NCBI GenBank assembly: GCA_964411985.1
Contig: CAYPNF010000028.1
Location: forward strand, 48,473-112,472
From: CAYPNF01 sp964411985
Lineage (GTDB): Bacteria > Verrucomicrobiota > Verrucomicrobiia > Limisphaerales > J093
Direction of reading: 5' to 3'
Length of the DNA: 64,000 bases
In this document: piece after piece, positions 18,252 through 26,789 of the stretch
Numbering within the stretch: the first letter of the stretch is position 1
Layout of the letters: every line of letters starts with the position of its first letter
Position numbers and translations under genes: made by a program
Notes under the pieces: model-generated
Told to the model about the DNA's origin: nothing
The model's input: only the letters and a program-made list of their open reading frames with translations
Databases searched by the model: none

Positions 18252-19164
18252 TGTCCCTGCTGCATTGCAGTGGAGAATTCCCGCCTCGGCATTCCGGTCG
18301 TCTTCCACGAGGAATGTCTCCACGGCCAAGCGGCGCGCGGCGCGACCCACTTCTGCCAGCCCATCGGCTTGGGCGCCACCTTCAACCCGCTGCTCGTCGA
18401 GGAGTTGTTCACCATGACGGCTTACGAAGCTCGCGTGCGCGGCACACATCAGGCGCTCACGCCCGTGGTGCACGTAGCCCGCGACCCGCGTTGGGGCCGC
18501 GTGGAAGAGACCTATGGTGAAGATCCGTATCTGAACACGTGCCTAGGCATAGCAGCGGCGCGCGGCTTCCAAGGCGACGCCACCTTCAAGGACAAAAAAC
18601 GCGCCATGGCCACCTTGAAGCACTTTGTCGCGCACGGACAGCCGGAGTCGGGCCAGAACTGCGCGCCGGCAAACGTGTCGGAACGCGTGTTGCGGGAGAT
18701 GTTCCTGCACCCCTTCCGCGATGTGATCCGCGAAGCCGGCGCTATCAGTGTCATGGCCTCGTACAACGAGATTGACGGTGTGCCGTCTCACGCAAGCAAG
18801 TGGCTGTTACGCAGGTTGCTGCGCAACGAATGGGGCTTCAAGGGATTTGTGGCCTCGGATTATTACGCCATCTGGGAACTGGGTTTACCGCCCCGACACC
18901 CATGGGCACTTCGTAGCGCGGGACAAAACGGAGGCGTTCCGATTGGCCCTTGAAGCGGGCGTGAACATCGAGCTGCCAGACCCGGATTGCTCCCTCCATC
19001 TTGTCCAGCTCGTCCGCGAGGGCGTGCTCAAGGAGAAGCAGCTTGATGAGTTGGTCGCGCCGATGCTGCACTGGAAATTCCAGGTGGGCCTCTTCGACGA
19101 TCCCTACGTGGACCCGGACGAGGCGGACCCTGTGGTAGGCTGCAATGCGCATCGCCCCTTGCTC
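18252..19164 (+). pseudogene. GH3 glycosidase remnant (5' truncated, frameshifted, 3' truncated)
   Basis: GH3 sequence appears abruptly at SRLGIPVVFHEECLHG and continues through HFVAHGQPESG and GFKGFVASDYYAI, which contains the nucleophile Asp. The first ~90 residues of a GH3 are missing, with a stop at 18249-18251 in the same frame. Around 18870-18885 the reading frame shifts by one: the protein reads on as YRPDTHGHFVARDKTEAF in another frame and ends at DPDEADPVVGCNAHR. The whole second half of the enzyme is absent. It sits directly behind the GH43 gene and was probably a beta-xylosidase-type partner of the cluster. It cannot be active. Confidence 0.88.
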
Positions 19165-19326
19165 GGTGGCTACAGCGGCCTGCCGAAGCACAACGTCACC
19201 GTGGGGGTTCTCTTCGCGATTTGCACCATTCTGCTTCTGGCCTATCCCCTCGACAAGCGCAGCACCATCGAAATGGCCGAGGAACTCGCCGAGCGACGGC
19301 GCAAGGCCCCGCACCAAGAGGCCTGA
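19165..19326 (+). pseudogene. C-terminal remnant of a GPH-type sugar symporter, fused in frame to the GH3 remnant
   Basis: The last 53 codons before the stop do not belong to GH3. They read GGYSGLPKHN, a hydrophobic helix (VTVGVLFAICTILLLAYP), then LDKRSTIEMAEELAERRRK, which matches the final transmembrane helix and charged tail of glycoside-pentoside-hexuronide (MelB/XylP-like) symporters. The junction with GH3 is near 19160. The simplest reading is one deletion that removed the GH3 C-terminal half and the first ~400 codons of an adjacent symporter gene. Family call for such a short piece is moderate. Confidence 0.65.
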
Positions 19327-19747
19327 ACGTAATCTCCACTGAGAAGGTCGCGCTCCCCGCCAAACAACTCACGCTGTTCTGTGGCTGATTCGTGATCACG
19401 TGTGCGGTCTGCTGCATGCAAGCGGGTAAGGACCCCAGTTCGGTCCAATGTCATTTACGATTCCTCCTGGCGGGTAGGATTCGGGCAACCGAACCGCCTG
19501 TATAGGAATCCGGACTGAACGAACGTCCCGCTTCAGGGATGTGGGATGAGCACATCTTGTTGTGTGTTCAACAAGATTAGCGCTCGCTTCGCTAGGAACA
19601 TGGGCGCTTACGAACGCTTAGGAAGCCACGATCGGAGTGTCCATCTTGCGTCTCTGAAACCACCAGTAGGTCCGCCCTGAATGACCGCAGGCAGCAAAAG
19701 AGAATCTGGTTTTCTCGGACAGGGTTTTGAACTATTCTCGGCCGGTG
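19327..19747. other. Intergenic DNA after the gene wreckage; one perfect hairpin
   Basis: About 420 bases without a convincing gene on either strand. The only clear structure is a perfect 9-bp inverted repeat at 19554-19562/19569-19577 (ATCTTGTTG with a 6-base loop), not followed by a T-run, and a weaker TAGCG/CGCTA pair just after it. I see no transposase or integrase remnant. Confidence 0.5.
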
Positions 19748-21313
19748 ATGCATTTGCCAGTCAAGATTGACGATGTCCTGCACGGACAGACCGTGGAATG
19801 GGAGCGGTTGGAGTTCAAGCAGGGCTGGAATCCGGAGGCCGTCCTGCACACGATGTGCGCCTTCGCCAATGATTTTCACAATCTGGGCGGCGGCTACATT
19901 TTCATCGGTGTCGCGGAGAATCAGGGGCAACCCGTGCTGCCGCCGACGGGATTGCTTGCTAGCAAACTGGATGCCATTCAAAAAGAGATTCTCGAAATCG
20001 GGCATCGGATTCAGCCCCACTACCATCCGGTGATTGCGCCGTGCGTCGTCCAACAAAAGCATGTCCTCGTGCTGTGGTGTCCTGGCGGCCAGTCCCGGCC
20101 TTACAAGGTTCCAGTGGCTCTGGCCAAGGGGAACCGCGAGTTCGCCTACTACATTCGCAAAGGTTCGGCCACCATCAGGGCCAGGCATCAAGAAGAAGTC
20201 GAGTTGGTCAGCCTGGCCGCCACCGTGCCTTTCGACGACCGCATTCATCACAGCGCCTCTTTGAGCGACCTCAAGCTTTCGCTGATGCAGAACTTTCTGC
20301 GCGAAGTGGGTAGCGACCTGTTGAACGATTCCAGCAAGCTGGATTTTGCCCAGTTGTGCCGCCAGATGCGAATTGCCGACGGTCCCCCCGAAGCGATGCA
20401 CCCGTTGAATGTCGGCCTGATGTTTTTCAACCCGGCACCGCAAGGGTTTTTCCCGCAAACACAGATTGACGTGGTGCAGTTTCCTGATGGCCCCGGTGGC
20501 GACACTTTCACGGAGAAGACGTTCACTGGTCCATTGGACGTGATCCTCAAGGACGCGCTGACATTCTTGAAAAACGCCGTGATTGAGGAGCGTGTGGTGA
20601 AACACGGCGACCGCCCGACCGCCGACCGCTTTTTCAATGTGCCATACGCCGCATTAGAGGAGGCGGTGGTCAATGCAGTTTACCATCGCAGCTACGAAAT
20701 CCGGGAGCCGATTGAAATCCGGGTTCTACCGGAGGAAATCACCGTGGCCAGCTATCCGGGTCTGGACCGCTCGGTCAGCATCAAGGAACTCCGATCAGGC
20801 CGCTTCGCAACGCGCCGGTACCGCAACCGGCGCATTGGCGAGTTTCTGAAAGAACTCAGTCTCACGGAAGGCCGTGGCACTGGCATTCCAAAGATGCTGA
20901 AGGCGATGCGGGTAAACGACTCACCGCCGCCCGTGTTTGAAACTGACACGAACAGAACCTACTTTCTGGTTCGCTTACGCATCCATCCCACGTTTGTCAA
21001 AGAGGCCAAGGACCGAAAGCGCCAGGCGACCGGCCAAGTCACCGGCCAAGTCACCGGCCAAGTCACCGGCCAAGTCGCGGCGCAGATCCTCCAGTTCTGT
21101 GACCAACCGCGTAAGGCTGGCGAAATCCAGTCGCTCGTCGGGGTCAAACACCGCCAGACATTCCGCGAAAATTACCTCAACGCGCTTATCGGCAAGGGCT
21201 GGCTTGGGCGTACAATTCCCGACAAACCCCAAAGTCGGTTGCAGCGTTACCAGACCACGGACGAAGGGAAAAAGTGGTTGCAGAGCGCGACCAATCGAAC
21301 CCCAATCGCATAA
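19748..21313 (+). CDS. AlbA_2/Schlafen-type divergent ATPase-like regulator
   Basis: 521 residues from the ATG at 19748 (a GTG lies one codon upstream). The N-terminal AlbA_2 domain (about 10-130) shows EWERLEFKQGWN, CAFANDFHNLGGGYIFIGV and YYIRKGSAT. A middle/C-terminal HATPase_c_4-like region (about 240-410) has YAALEEAVVNAVYHRSYE and GRGTGIPKML. Then comes a four-fold TGQV repeat and a winged-helix-like end (IQSLVGVKHRQTFRENYLNALIGKGWL). Such proteins are thought to be nucleic-acid-binding regulators; some act in stress or defence islands. It is a single gene with no obvious partner, next to decayed genes. Confidence 0.8.
   Translation: MHLPVKIDDVLHGQTVEWERLEFKQGWNPEAVLHTMCAFANDFHNLGGGYIFIGVAENQGQPVLPPTGLLASKLDAIQKEILEIGHRIQPHYHPVIAPCVVQQKHVLVLWCPGGQSRPYKVPVALAKGNREFAYYIRKGSATIRARHQEEVELVSLAATVPFDDRIHHSASLSDLKLSLMQNFLREVGSDLLNDSSKLDFAQLCRQMRIADGPPEAMHPLNVGLMFFNPAPQGFFPQTQIDVVQFPDGPGGDTFTEKTFTGPLDVILKDALTFLKNAVIEERVVKHGDRPTADRFFNVPYAALEEAVVNAVYHRSYEIREPIEIRVLPEEITVASYPGLDRSVSIKELRSGRFATRRYRNRRIGEFLKELSLTEGRGTGIPKMLKAMRVNDSPPPVFETDTNRTYFLVRLRIHPTFVKEAKDRKRQATGQVTGQVTGQVTGQVAAQILQFCDQPRKAGEIQSLVGVKHRQTFRENYLNALIGKGWLGRTIPDKPQSRLQRYQTTDEGKKWLQSATNRTPIA
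21029..21076 (+). repeat. Four exact 12-bp coding repeats (TGQV)
   Basis: The unit ACCGGCCAAGTC occurs four times without change and without spacers, coding TGQV four times. Copy-number change would keep the frame and alter the linker between the ATPase-like region and the winged helix. Confidence 0.95.
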
Positions 21314-21601
21314 CCTTGGAGTTGGAAGCGGACACCAAAACGGACACCAAACGGATTAAGAACGATAGGGTTGGATTGACTCGTGTTTGTGTGAATGGCC
21401 AATAAAAGCAGGCATACTTGAGATGCAACGGCGGGGAGATATGGCCGATTCCGACCCTCGCCATTGCCGGTCCCGGATTTGACTTTCCTTTGGCCTATCG
21501 CAGGAATATCCTTTCCTTGTCACAAACATCCAAGACGCGCGCGCCAGGAACGGCTATTTGTGGAACGAATCGATCCCCCTGCCGCAACTAAGAGTTATGA
21601 T

Positions 21602-22768
21602 ATGAGATCCAAAGCCCTTATCCCACTGGTTCTATCCGCAACCTTCGGTCTGGTCCTTCTGAGTACCCCTGTCGCGCAAGCCCAGCCACGAGGTCCCATG
21701 GGCTCCGCGGTCAACTCGCCAGAGGTCGCTGCTGACCGTTCCATCACCTTTCGTATCCTCGCTCCGAAAGCGGAGGCGGTGAAACTCTCTGCGGGGGACA
21801 TCCCCGGGAATGGCCAGGGTGCCGCGATGGCCAAGGACACAAATGGGGTCTGGGAGGTGAAGATCGGTCCGATTGATCCGGGTGCCTATCGGTACAACTT
21901 CAATGTGGACGGGGTGACGGTGGTCGATCCGCGCAACCCCGCTGTCAGCGAGTCCAACGGAAACGTCTGGAGTTTGGTCAACGTTCCGGGATCGGATTAC
22001 ATGGACACGAAAGAGGTGCCGCATGGGGCGGTTGCGGCGGTCACCTACTACTCAACGGCCCTGAAAAAATTCCGGCGTATGCACGTCTATACTCCACCGG
22101 GGTATGAGTTGGGCGAGGGGAAGTTCCCCGTATTCTATCTTCTTCACGGGGCGGGCGATTGCGACGAGGCGTGGACCTCGGTGGGGCGAGCGGGTTTCAT
22201 CCTGGACAACCTTTTGGCCGCCAAGAAGGCCAAACCAATGGTGGTGGTGATGCCAGCTGGCCATACCGGCCCCTTTCGCTGGGGTGGTCCCCGTCCGACC
22301 GTCGATGAGTTCACTGAGGACTTTGTGAAAGACGTCATGCCGTACGTCGAGAAGAACTACCGGGTCCTTAGCGACCGTAACAGCCGGGCCATGGCAGGTC
22401 TATCGATGGGTGGAGGCCAGACTCTGAATATTGGCATCCCGAAACTGGAGAAGTTCGCTTACCTAGGTGTGTTCAGTTCGGGCATCTTTGGGATCACTGG
22501 CGGCAACGCCTTTGGCGGCGCGCAGCAGGGACCCAGCTTCGAGGAGCAGCACAAGGCTATCCTCGACAACACGGAGCTCCGGAAAGGTCTGAAGCTCTTC
22601 TGGTTCGCCACGGGCAAGGATGATTTCCTGGTGGAGACCTCCCGCGCGACGGTGGAGATGTTCAAGAAACATGAGTTCAAGGTCGTCTACAACGAGACCG
22701 CCGGAGCCCACACCTGGATCGTATGGCGGCAATACCTCAACGAGTTTGCGCCACAGCTCTTCCAGTGA
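21602..22768 (+). CDS. Secreted CE1-like esterase with N-terminal E-set domain
   Basis: 388 residues from the ATG at 21602, chosen for its signal peptide (MRSKALIPLVL to VAQAQ). Residues about 40-120 are an E-set/CBM48-like sandwich (ITFRILAPKAEAVKLSAGD, YRYNFNVDG), and the rest is an esterase-D domain with YTPPGYELGEG, YLLHGAGDCDEAW and nucleophile Ser268 in AGLSMGGGQ; GAHTWIVWRQYL near the end holds the likely His. It is a paralogue of the genes at 6590 and 7820. The 288 bases before it carry no gene; a small direct repeat (CGGACACCAAA, twice) is at about 21329-21352. The next gene start overlaps its stop. Confidence 0.87.
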   Translation: MRSKALIPLVLSATFGLVLLSTPVAQAQPRGPMGSAVNSPEVAADRSITFRILAPKAEAVKLSAGDIPGNGQGAAMAKDTNGVWEVKIGPIDPGAYRYNFNVDGVTVVDPRNPAVSESNGNVWSLVNVPGSDYMDTKEVPHGAVAAVTYYSTALKKFRRMHVYTPPGYELGEGKFPVFYLLHGAGDCDEAWTSVGRAGFILDNLLAAKKAKPMVVVMPAGHTGPFRWGGPRPTVDEFTEDFVKDVMPYVEKNYRVLSDRNSRAMAGLSMGGGQTLNIGIPKLEKFAYLGVFSSGIFGITGGNAFGGAQQGPSFEEQHKAILDNTELRKGLKLFWFATGKDDFLVETSRATVEMFKKHEFKVVYNETAGAHTWIVWRQYLNEFAPQLFQ

Positions 22769-24336
22769 GGCTTCCGTTGAGCCACGCGACGCCAAGACTC
22801 TCTAGACAAGCCATCGGGTCTCATCACCCGGTGGCGATTTTTTGCGCTGGCGCATTCCTGTTCTCCGCCTTGCTCCAGGCGGCGAGCTACCACGTTGACG
22901 CCCGTAACGGAGACGATGTGCGGGACGGACTCAGCACGCGCCGCGCCTGGCGGACTTTGGAGAAGGTGAATGCCACCCGGTTTCAGCCGGGTGACCAAAT
23001 CCTGTTCCACGCATCCGGCCCGTGGCTCGGCCAGTTGCGGGTGGAATCGAGCGGTGCACCCGGGAAATCCATCCTCTTTCGCGCCGCCAAGCGCGGTGAG
23101 CGCCCCCGTTTCGACGCGAACGGAAAATACGAAGACGGAGTTTTGATTCGCAATGCTCAGTTCGTGGAGATCCGCGACTTTGAGATCACCAACCAGGGCG
23201 AGGGCGACCACCCCCGGCGCGGCGTCAACGTCGTTGCGGAAAACTGCGGCACCCTCACGAACATCGTGGTGAGAAACCTGTTCATCCACGACGTGAACGG
23301 GACTCAGCGCAGCAAGAACAATGGAGGGATCCTCTTCCATTCCCGCGGCAACCAAATTCCTTCGCGCTACGACGGCTTGCGCATTGAACGGAACATCGTC
23401 TGGAAAGTCGACCGCTCCGGAATTGCCGCTCAGAGCTATCACTCCTCCCGAACGCGCTGGTTTCCCTCCACTAACGTCGTGATCTGCGACAACTGGGTGG
23501 GCGATGTGGGCGGAGATGGAATCGTCCCTTGGGCCACCGACGGTTGTCTGGTGGAGCATAACATTGTCCAGGGCGCCAACGAACGGGCCGGTTCGTACAA
23601 TGCCGGCATCTGGCCGTGGTCGACCGACAACACCGTGATGCGCTTGAATCGAGCTTCCGGGGTGAAGACCCTGCTGGATGGCCAGGGTTTCGACTCTGAT
23701 TACAACTCCCGGAATACCGTGCTGGAGTATAACCTGAGCCACGACAACGAGGGTGGATTCCTGCTCATCTGCACGCCGGGCAAGCGCAAACAGGAGGAAA
23801 ACCTGGGTAATCTCGGAACCATCGCGCGGTACAACATTAGCCGACACGACCGCGCCCGCACATTCAACATCAGTGCGGTGGAACATACCCTGATCCACAA
23901 CAACGCCATCTACCTTGGCCCCGGCCACGATGTGCAGGTGGTGCTCCTCAGCGATTGGTCGGGATGGGCCACCGACCTCGAGGTGCGTGACAACCTGTTC
24001 CATTCAGAAGGTACGGCGCGGTACGGGCACGAGATTAGCCGCACCAAGGACGGGGCCTATGGGATTGGCCCCGACTGGGGACCTGCCAAGGACGTGCGCT
24101 TCCATGGAAACCGTTATGTGGGCCAGCACCTGGAGACGCCCAAGGAACAGAAGCCGCTGAGTTCGAGCGCCCCCTCAGCTATCCTGTTTTCCGACTGGCC
24201 GGGTCCGCGGTTTGATCCCATGCATCCGCAGAACTTCGACCGTTACCTCAAGGCCCACCGTAAATGGATGCTGCGGCTTATGGAACGGCAATTCGGGACA
24301 CGGCCTTCGGAATGCCCTCGCCTTCCCGATCTGTAG
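22765..24336 (+). CDS. Secreted right-handed parallel beta-helix protein
   Basis: 523 residues from a GTG at 22765 that overlaps the previous TGA (GTGA), giving translational coupling and a basic N-terminus followed by a hydrophobic signal core (VAIFCAGAFLFSALLQAA). The mature start SYHVDARNGDDVRDG and repeated NIVVRNLFIHDVNG, NVVICDNWVGDVGGDGI, NTVMRLNRASGV, NTVLEYNLSHDNEGGF type coils are those of pectate-lyase-like beta-helices (PL6/GH28/GH120-like superfamily). No family-specific catalytic motif can be named with confidence. Its position between an esterase and a GH92 enzyme suggests a polysaccharide-acting role. Confidence 0.75.
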   Translation: MRLPLSHATPRLSRQAIGSHHPVAIFCAGAFLFSALLQAASYHVDARNGDDVRDGLSTRRAWRTLEKVNATRFQPGDQILFHASGPWLGQLRVESSGAPGKSILFRAAKRGERPRFDANGKYEDGVLIRNAQFVEIRDFEITNQGEGDHPRRGVNVVAENCGTLTNIVVRNLFIHDVNGTQRSKNNGGILFHSRGNQIPSRYDGLRIERNIVWKVDRSGIAAQSYHSSRTRWFPSTNVVICDNWVGDVGGDGIVPWATDGCLVEHNIVQGANERAGSYNAGIWPWSTDNTVMRLNRASGVKTLLDGQGFDSDYNSRNTVLEYNLSHDNEGGFLLICTPGKRKQEENLGNLGTIARYNISRHDRARTFNISAVEHTLIHNNAIYLGPGHDVQVVLLSDWSGWATDLEVRDNLFHSEGTARYGHEISRTKDGAYGIGPDWGPAKDVRFHGNRYVGQHLETPKEQKPLSSSAPSAILFSDWPGPRFDPMHPQNFDRYLKAHRKWMLRLMERQFGTRPSECPRLPDL

Positions 24337-24374
24337 TCGACTAATACGCCACTGACCACCACCCCTGACTCGCC

Positions 24375-26780
24375 ATGCGTCATCGCTCCCTGCTCCAAAC
24401 CCATCCGTTTGCAGTCTTTGCTGCTGCCCTTTGTCTCACGCTAGCTCCGCTTGGCCAAGGAGCGACACCGCTGGAGAGTGTGGATCCGCGCATTGGAACT
24501 GCCCATTCCCGTTGGTTTTTCTTCACACCAGGAGCGGTTCCCTTCGGCATGGCCAAACCCGGGCCCACCACCGACGGGCACTATGGAAACAAGAGCGGTT
24601 GGGAAGCGGTTGGCTACGACGGTCGACACGATTCCATCGAGAGTTTTGTGAGCTTTCGGGAGTTCCAGATTGGCGGAGTCGCTCTGATGGCCACCACCGG
24701 CGATTTGCAGACCGTTCCGGGTCGGCGTGAAGCTCCGGACGAAGGGTATCGATCGCGCTTTGACAAGTCCGATGAAGTTGCCCAAGCGGGTTACTACTCC
24801 GTACTGCTGAAAGATTATCGCGTGCGCGCTGAGTTGACCGCCACTCCCCGCGTGGCCTTCCATCGTTTCACCTTTCCCGCGACCAACCAGGCGCACTTGA
24901 TCTTCGATATCGGCAACCGGCAGGGAGAGAGTGGGGCGGTGCTGGATGCCGCAGTGAGGAAGTCCGGAGAGAGGGAGATCGAGGGATCCGTGATCACCCA
25001 TCCTGAGTACGTGAAGGCTTACCAGCCTGGGGCGCTCATGCGCCTTTACTTTGTGGCCCGATTGGACCAAACGCCCGCAGTCGTGGGTACTTTCCGAGGG
25101 GCCGAAGTGTACCAGGGGCAAACCTCCATCACCGGGCCTGGAGCTGGGCTGTATTTGCGGTTTCAACCTCAAGCGCCCATGACGTTGGTGGTGAAACTGG
25201 GTCTCTCGTACACCAGCATCGCCAACGCCCGCGAAAACCTGGAACGGGAAGCCTCCACTCTGAGTTTTGATGAGGCCCGTCGCCACGCGCAGGACCGGTG
25301 GACAGAGATGCTGGGTCGCATCGAGGTGCAGGGTGGCAAGGAATCGGATCGAGTCAAGTTCTACACCGGGCTTTATCATGCCCTATTGGGGCGCGGGATG
25401 GCGAGTGATGCGAATGGAGCCTACCCGAAGAATGACGGCGGTGTTGGGCAGATTCCCAAAGGGGCTGATGGTCAGCCTCTTTACCAACACTACAACTCGG
25501 ATTCGGTCTGGGGCACCTTCTGGAACCTCAACCAGCTTTGGGCGATGGCCTACCCCGATTTCCTCAGTGAATACGTTCGCTGCCATCTGGATCATTATCG
25601 AGATTGCGGCTGGCTTCCCGACTCCATCGCTGCAGCCAAGTTCGTATCGGGTGTGGGCACCGACTTCATGGGGTTGCTCGTCAGCAGTGCCTACGCGTGG
25701 GGGATCCGGGACTACGACACCAACAAAGCATTTGCCGCGACCTGGAAGAATGAAATGGGCTGGCAAAATCGGCCCATCGGCGTGGGTAAAGCAGACGTCA
25801 AAACGTTTATCGACCGCGGATACTCGCCACTGGTTCGCAATCCGGATGCGTACAGCGGATCCAACGCCGAGGGCTCGCAGTATTCGGCTTCTCACACCCT
25901 GGAGTATAGCTTCTCCGCCTACGCTGCGTCCCAATTCGCGCAAGCTCTGGGCAAGACCAACGAGCAGGCGACTCTGCTGCGCTACTCGGGTGGCTGGGCT
26001 CATCTTTACGATTCCGAGACTGGATTCATCCGGCCCAAAGAGTTGGATGGCCGTTTCATCGCCGAATTCGACCCGCGCAAACCGTGGATCGGATTCCAGG
26101 AAGCCAACGCGTGGCAATATACTTTTTACGTCCCCCATGATCCAGCCGGGCTCATGCGCAAGATGGGAACTGATGTTTTCGTGCAGCGGTTGCAGGACGT
26201 TTTCACCCAGGCCGAGAAGACGAAGTTCGGGGGCGGCGAAACCGTGAATGCCTTTGCGGGCGTGGAAAATGTCTACAACCATGGTAACCAGCCCAGCCTC
26301 CACATCTCCTGGCTGTTCAATTACGCGGGGCGGCCATGGTTGACCCAACATTGGGTGCGCCGGATCTGCGATGTGTTCTACGGCACGGAGCCAGTACACG
26401 GCTACGGCTACGGTCAGGATGAAGACCAAGGCCAACTCGGGGCTTGGTATGTGCTCGCCGCAATCGGCCTGTTTGACGTCCAAGGCGGCACTCGGAGCCA
26501 ACCTACGATGCAGCTGGGAGCCCCTTTGTTTTCCAAGATCCGGATCCAGCTCCACCCACGATACCACCGGGGAAAAACGTGGGAGATCGAAGTCAAAGGA
26601 GACCCAGCTCGCCAGACTTACATCCAGTCGGCCCGTCTCAACGGAGCCTCGCTGGATCGGTGCTGGTTCCCTTGGTCCACCCTGACCCAGGGGGGAACCC
26701 TCGAAATCAGCCTCGGAGACGCTGCGAACGAACGATGGGGTGTTCAAAAGCCGCCTCCGTCTGCCTCCGTCCCCGAGTAG
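24375..26780 (+). CDS. GH92 alpha-mannosidase
   Basis: 801 residues with signal peptide ending near GQGATP. The mature start ESVDPRIGTAHS is the classical GH92 opening. The catalytic domain shows FQEANAWQYTFYVPHD with the probable acid Glu576 and GYGQDEDQGQLGAWYV with the Asp682-x-Asp684 pair that fits the general-base position in characterised members. GH92 enzymes are calcium-dependent exo-acting mannosidases (alpha-1,2/1,3/1,6), here in the periplasm or outside. One nearby motif reads GNQPS where I remember GNEPS in most members. It ends nine bases before the next gene. Confidence 0.9.
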   Translation: MRHRSLLQTHPFAVFAAALCLTLAPLGQGATPLESVDPRIGTAHSRWFFFTPGAVPFGMAKPGPTTDGHYGNKSGWEAVGYDGRHDSIESFVSFREFQIGGVALMATTGDLQTVPGRREAPDEGYRSRFDKSDEVAQAGYYSVLLKDYRVRAELTATPRVAFHRFTFPATNQAHLIFDIGNRQGESGAVLDAAVRKSGEREIEGSVITHPEYVKAYQPGALMRLYFVARLDQTPAVVGTFRGAEVYQGQTSITGPGAGLYLRFQPQAPMTLVVKLGLSYTSIANARENLEREASTLSFDEARRHAQDRWTEMLGRIEVQGGKESDRVKFYTGLYHALLGRGMASDANGAYPKNDGGVGQIPKGADGQPLYQHYNSDSVWGTFWNLNQLWAMAYPDFLSEYVRCHLDHYRDCGWLPDSIAAAKFVSGVGTDFMGLLVSSAYAWGIRDYDTNKAFAATWKNEMGWQNRPIGVGKADVKTFIDRGYSPLVRNPDAYSGSNAEGSQYSASHTLEYSFSAYAASQFAQALGKTNEQATLLRYSGGWAHLYDSETGFIRPKELDGRFIAEFDPRKPWIGFQEANAWQYTFYVPHDPAGLMRKMGTDVFVQRLQDVFTQAEKTKFGGGETVNAFAGVENVYNHGNQPSLHISWLFNYAGRPWLTQHWVRRICDVFYGTEPVHGYGYGQDEDQGQLGAWYVLAAIGLFDVQGGTRSQPTMQLGAPLFSKIRIQLHPRYHRGKTWEIEVKGDPARQTYIQSARLNGASLDRCWFPWSTLTQGGTLEISLGDAANERWGVQKPPPSASVPE

Positions 26781-26789
26781 AGGCGCTGT

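Noticed and set aside
21029..21076. Short direct repeats suggestive of CRISPR
   Set aside because: Units are 12 bases, contiguous, without spacers and in frame inside a protein (TGQV).
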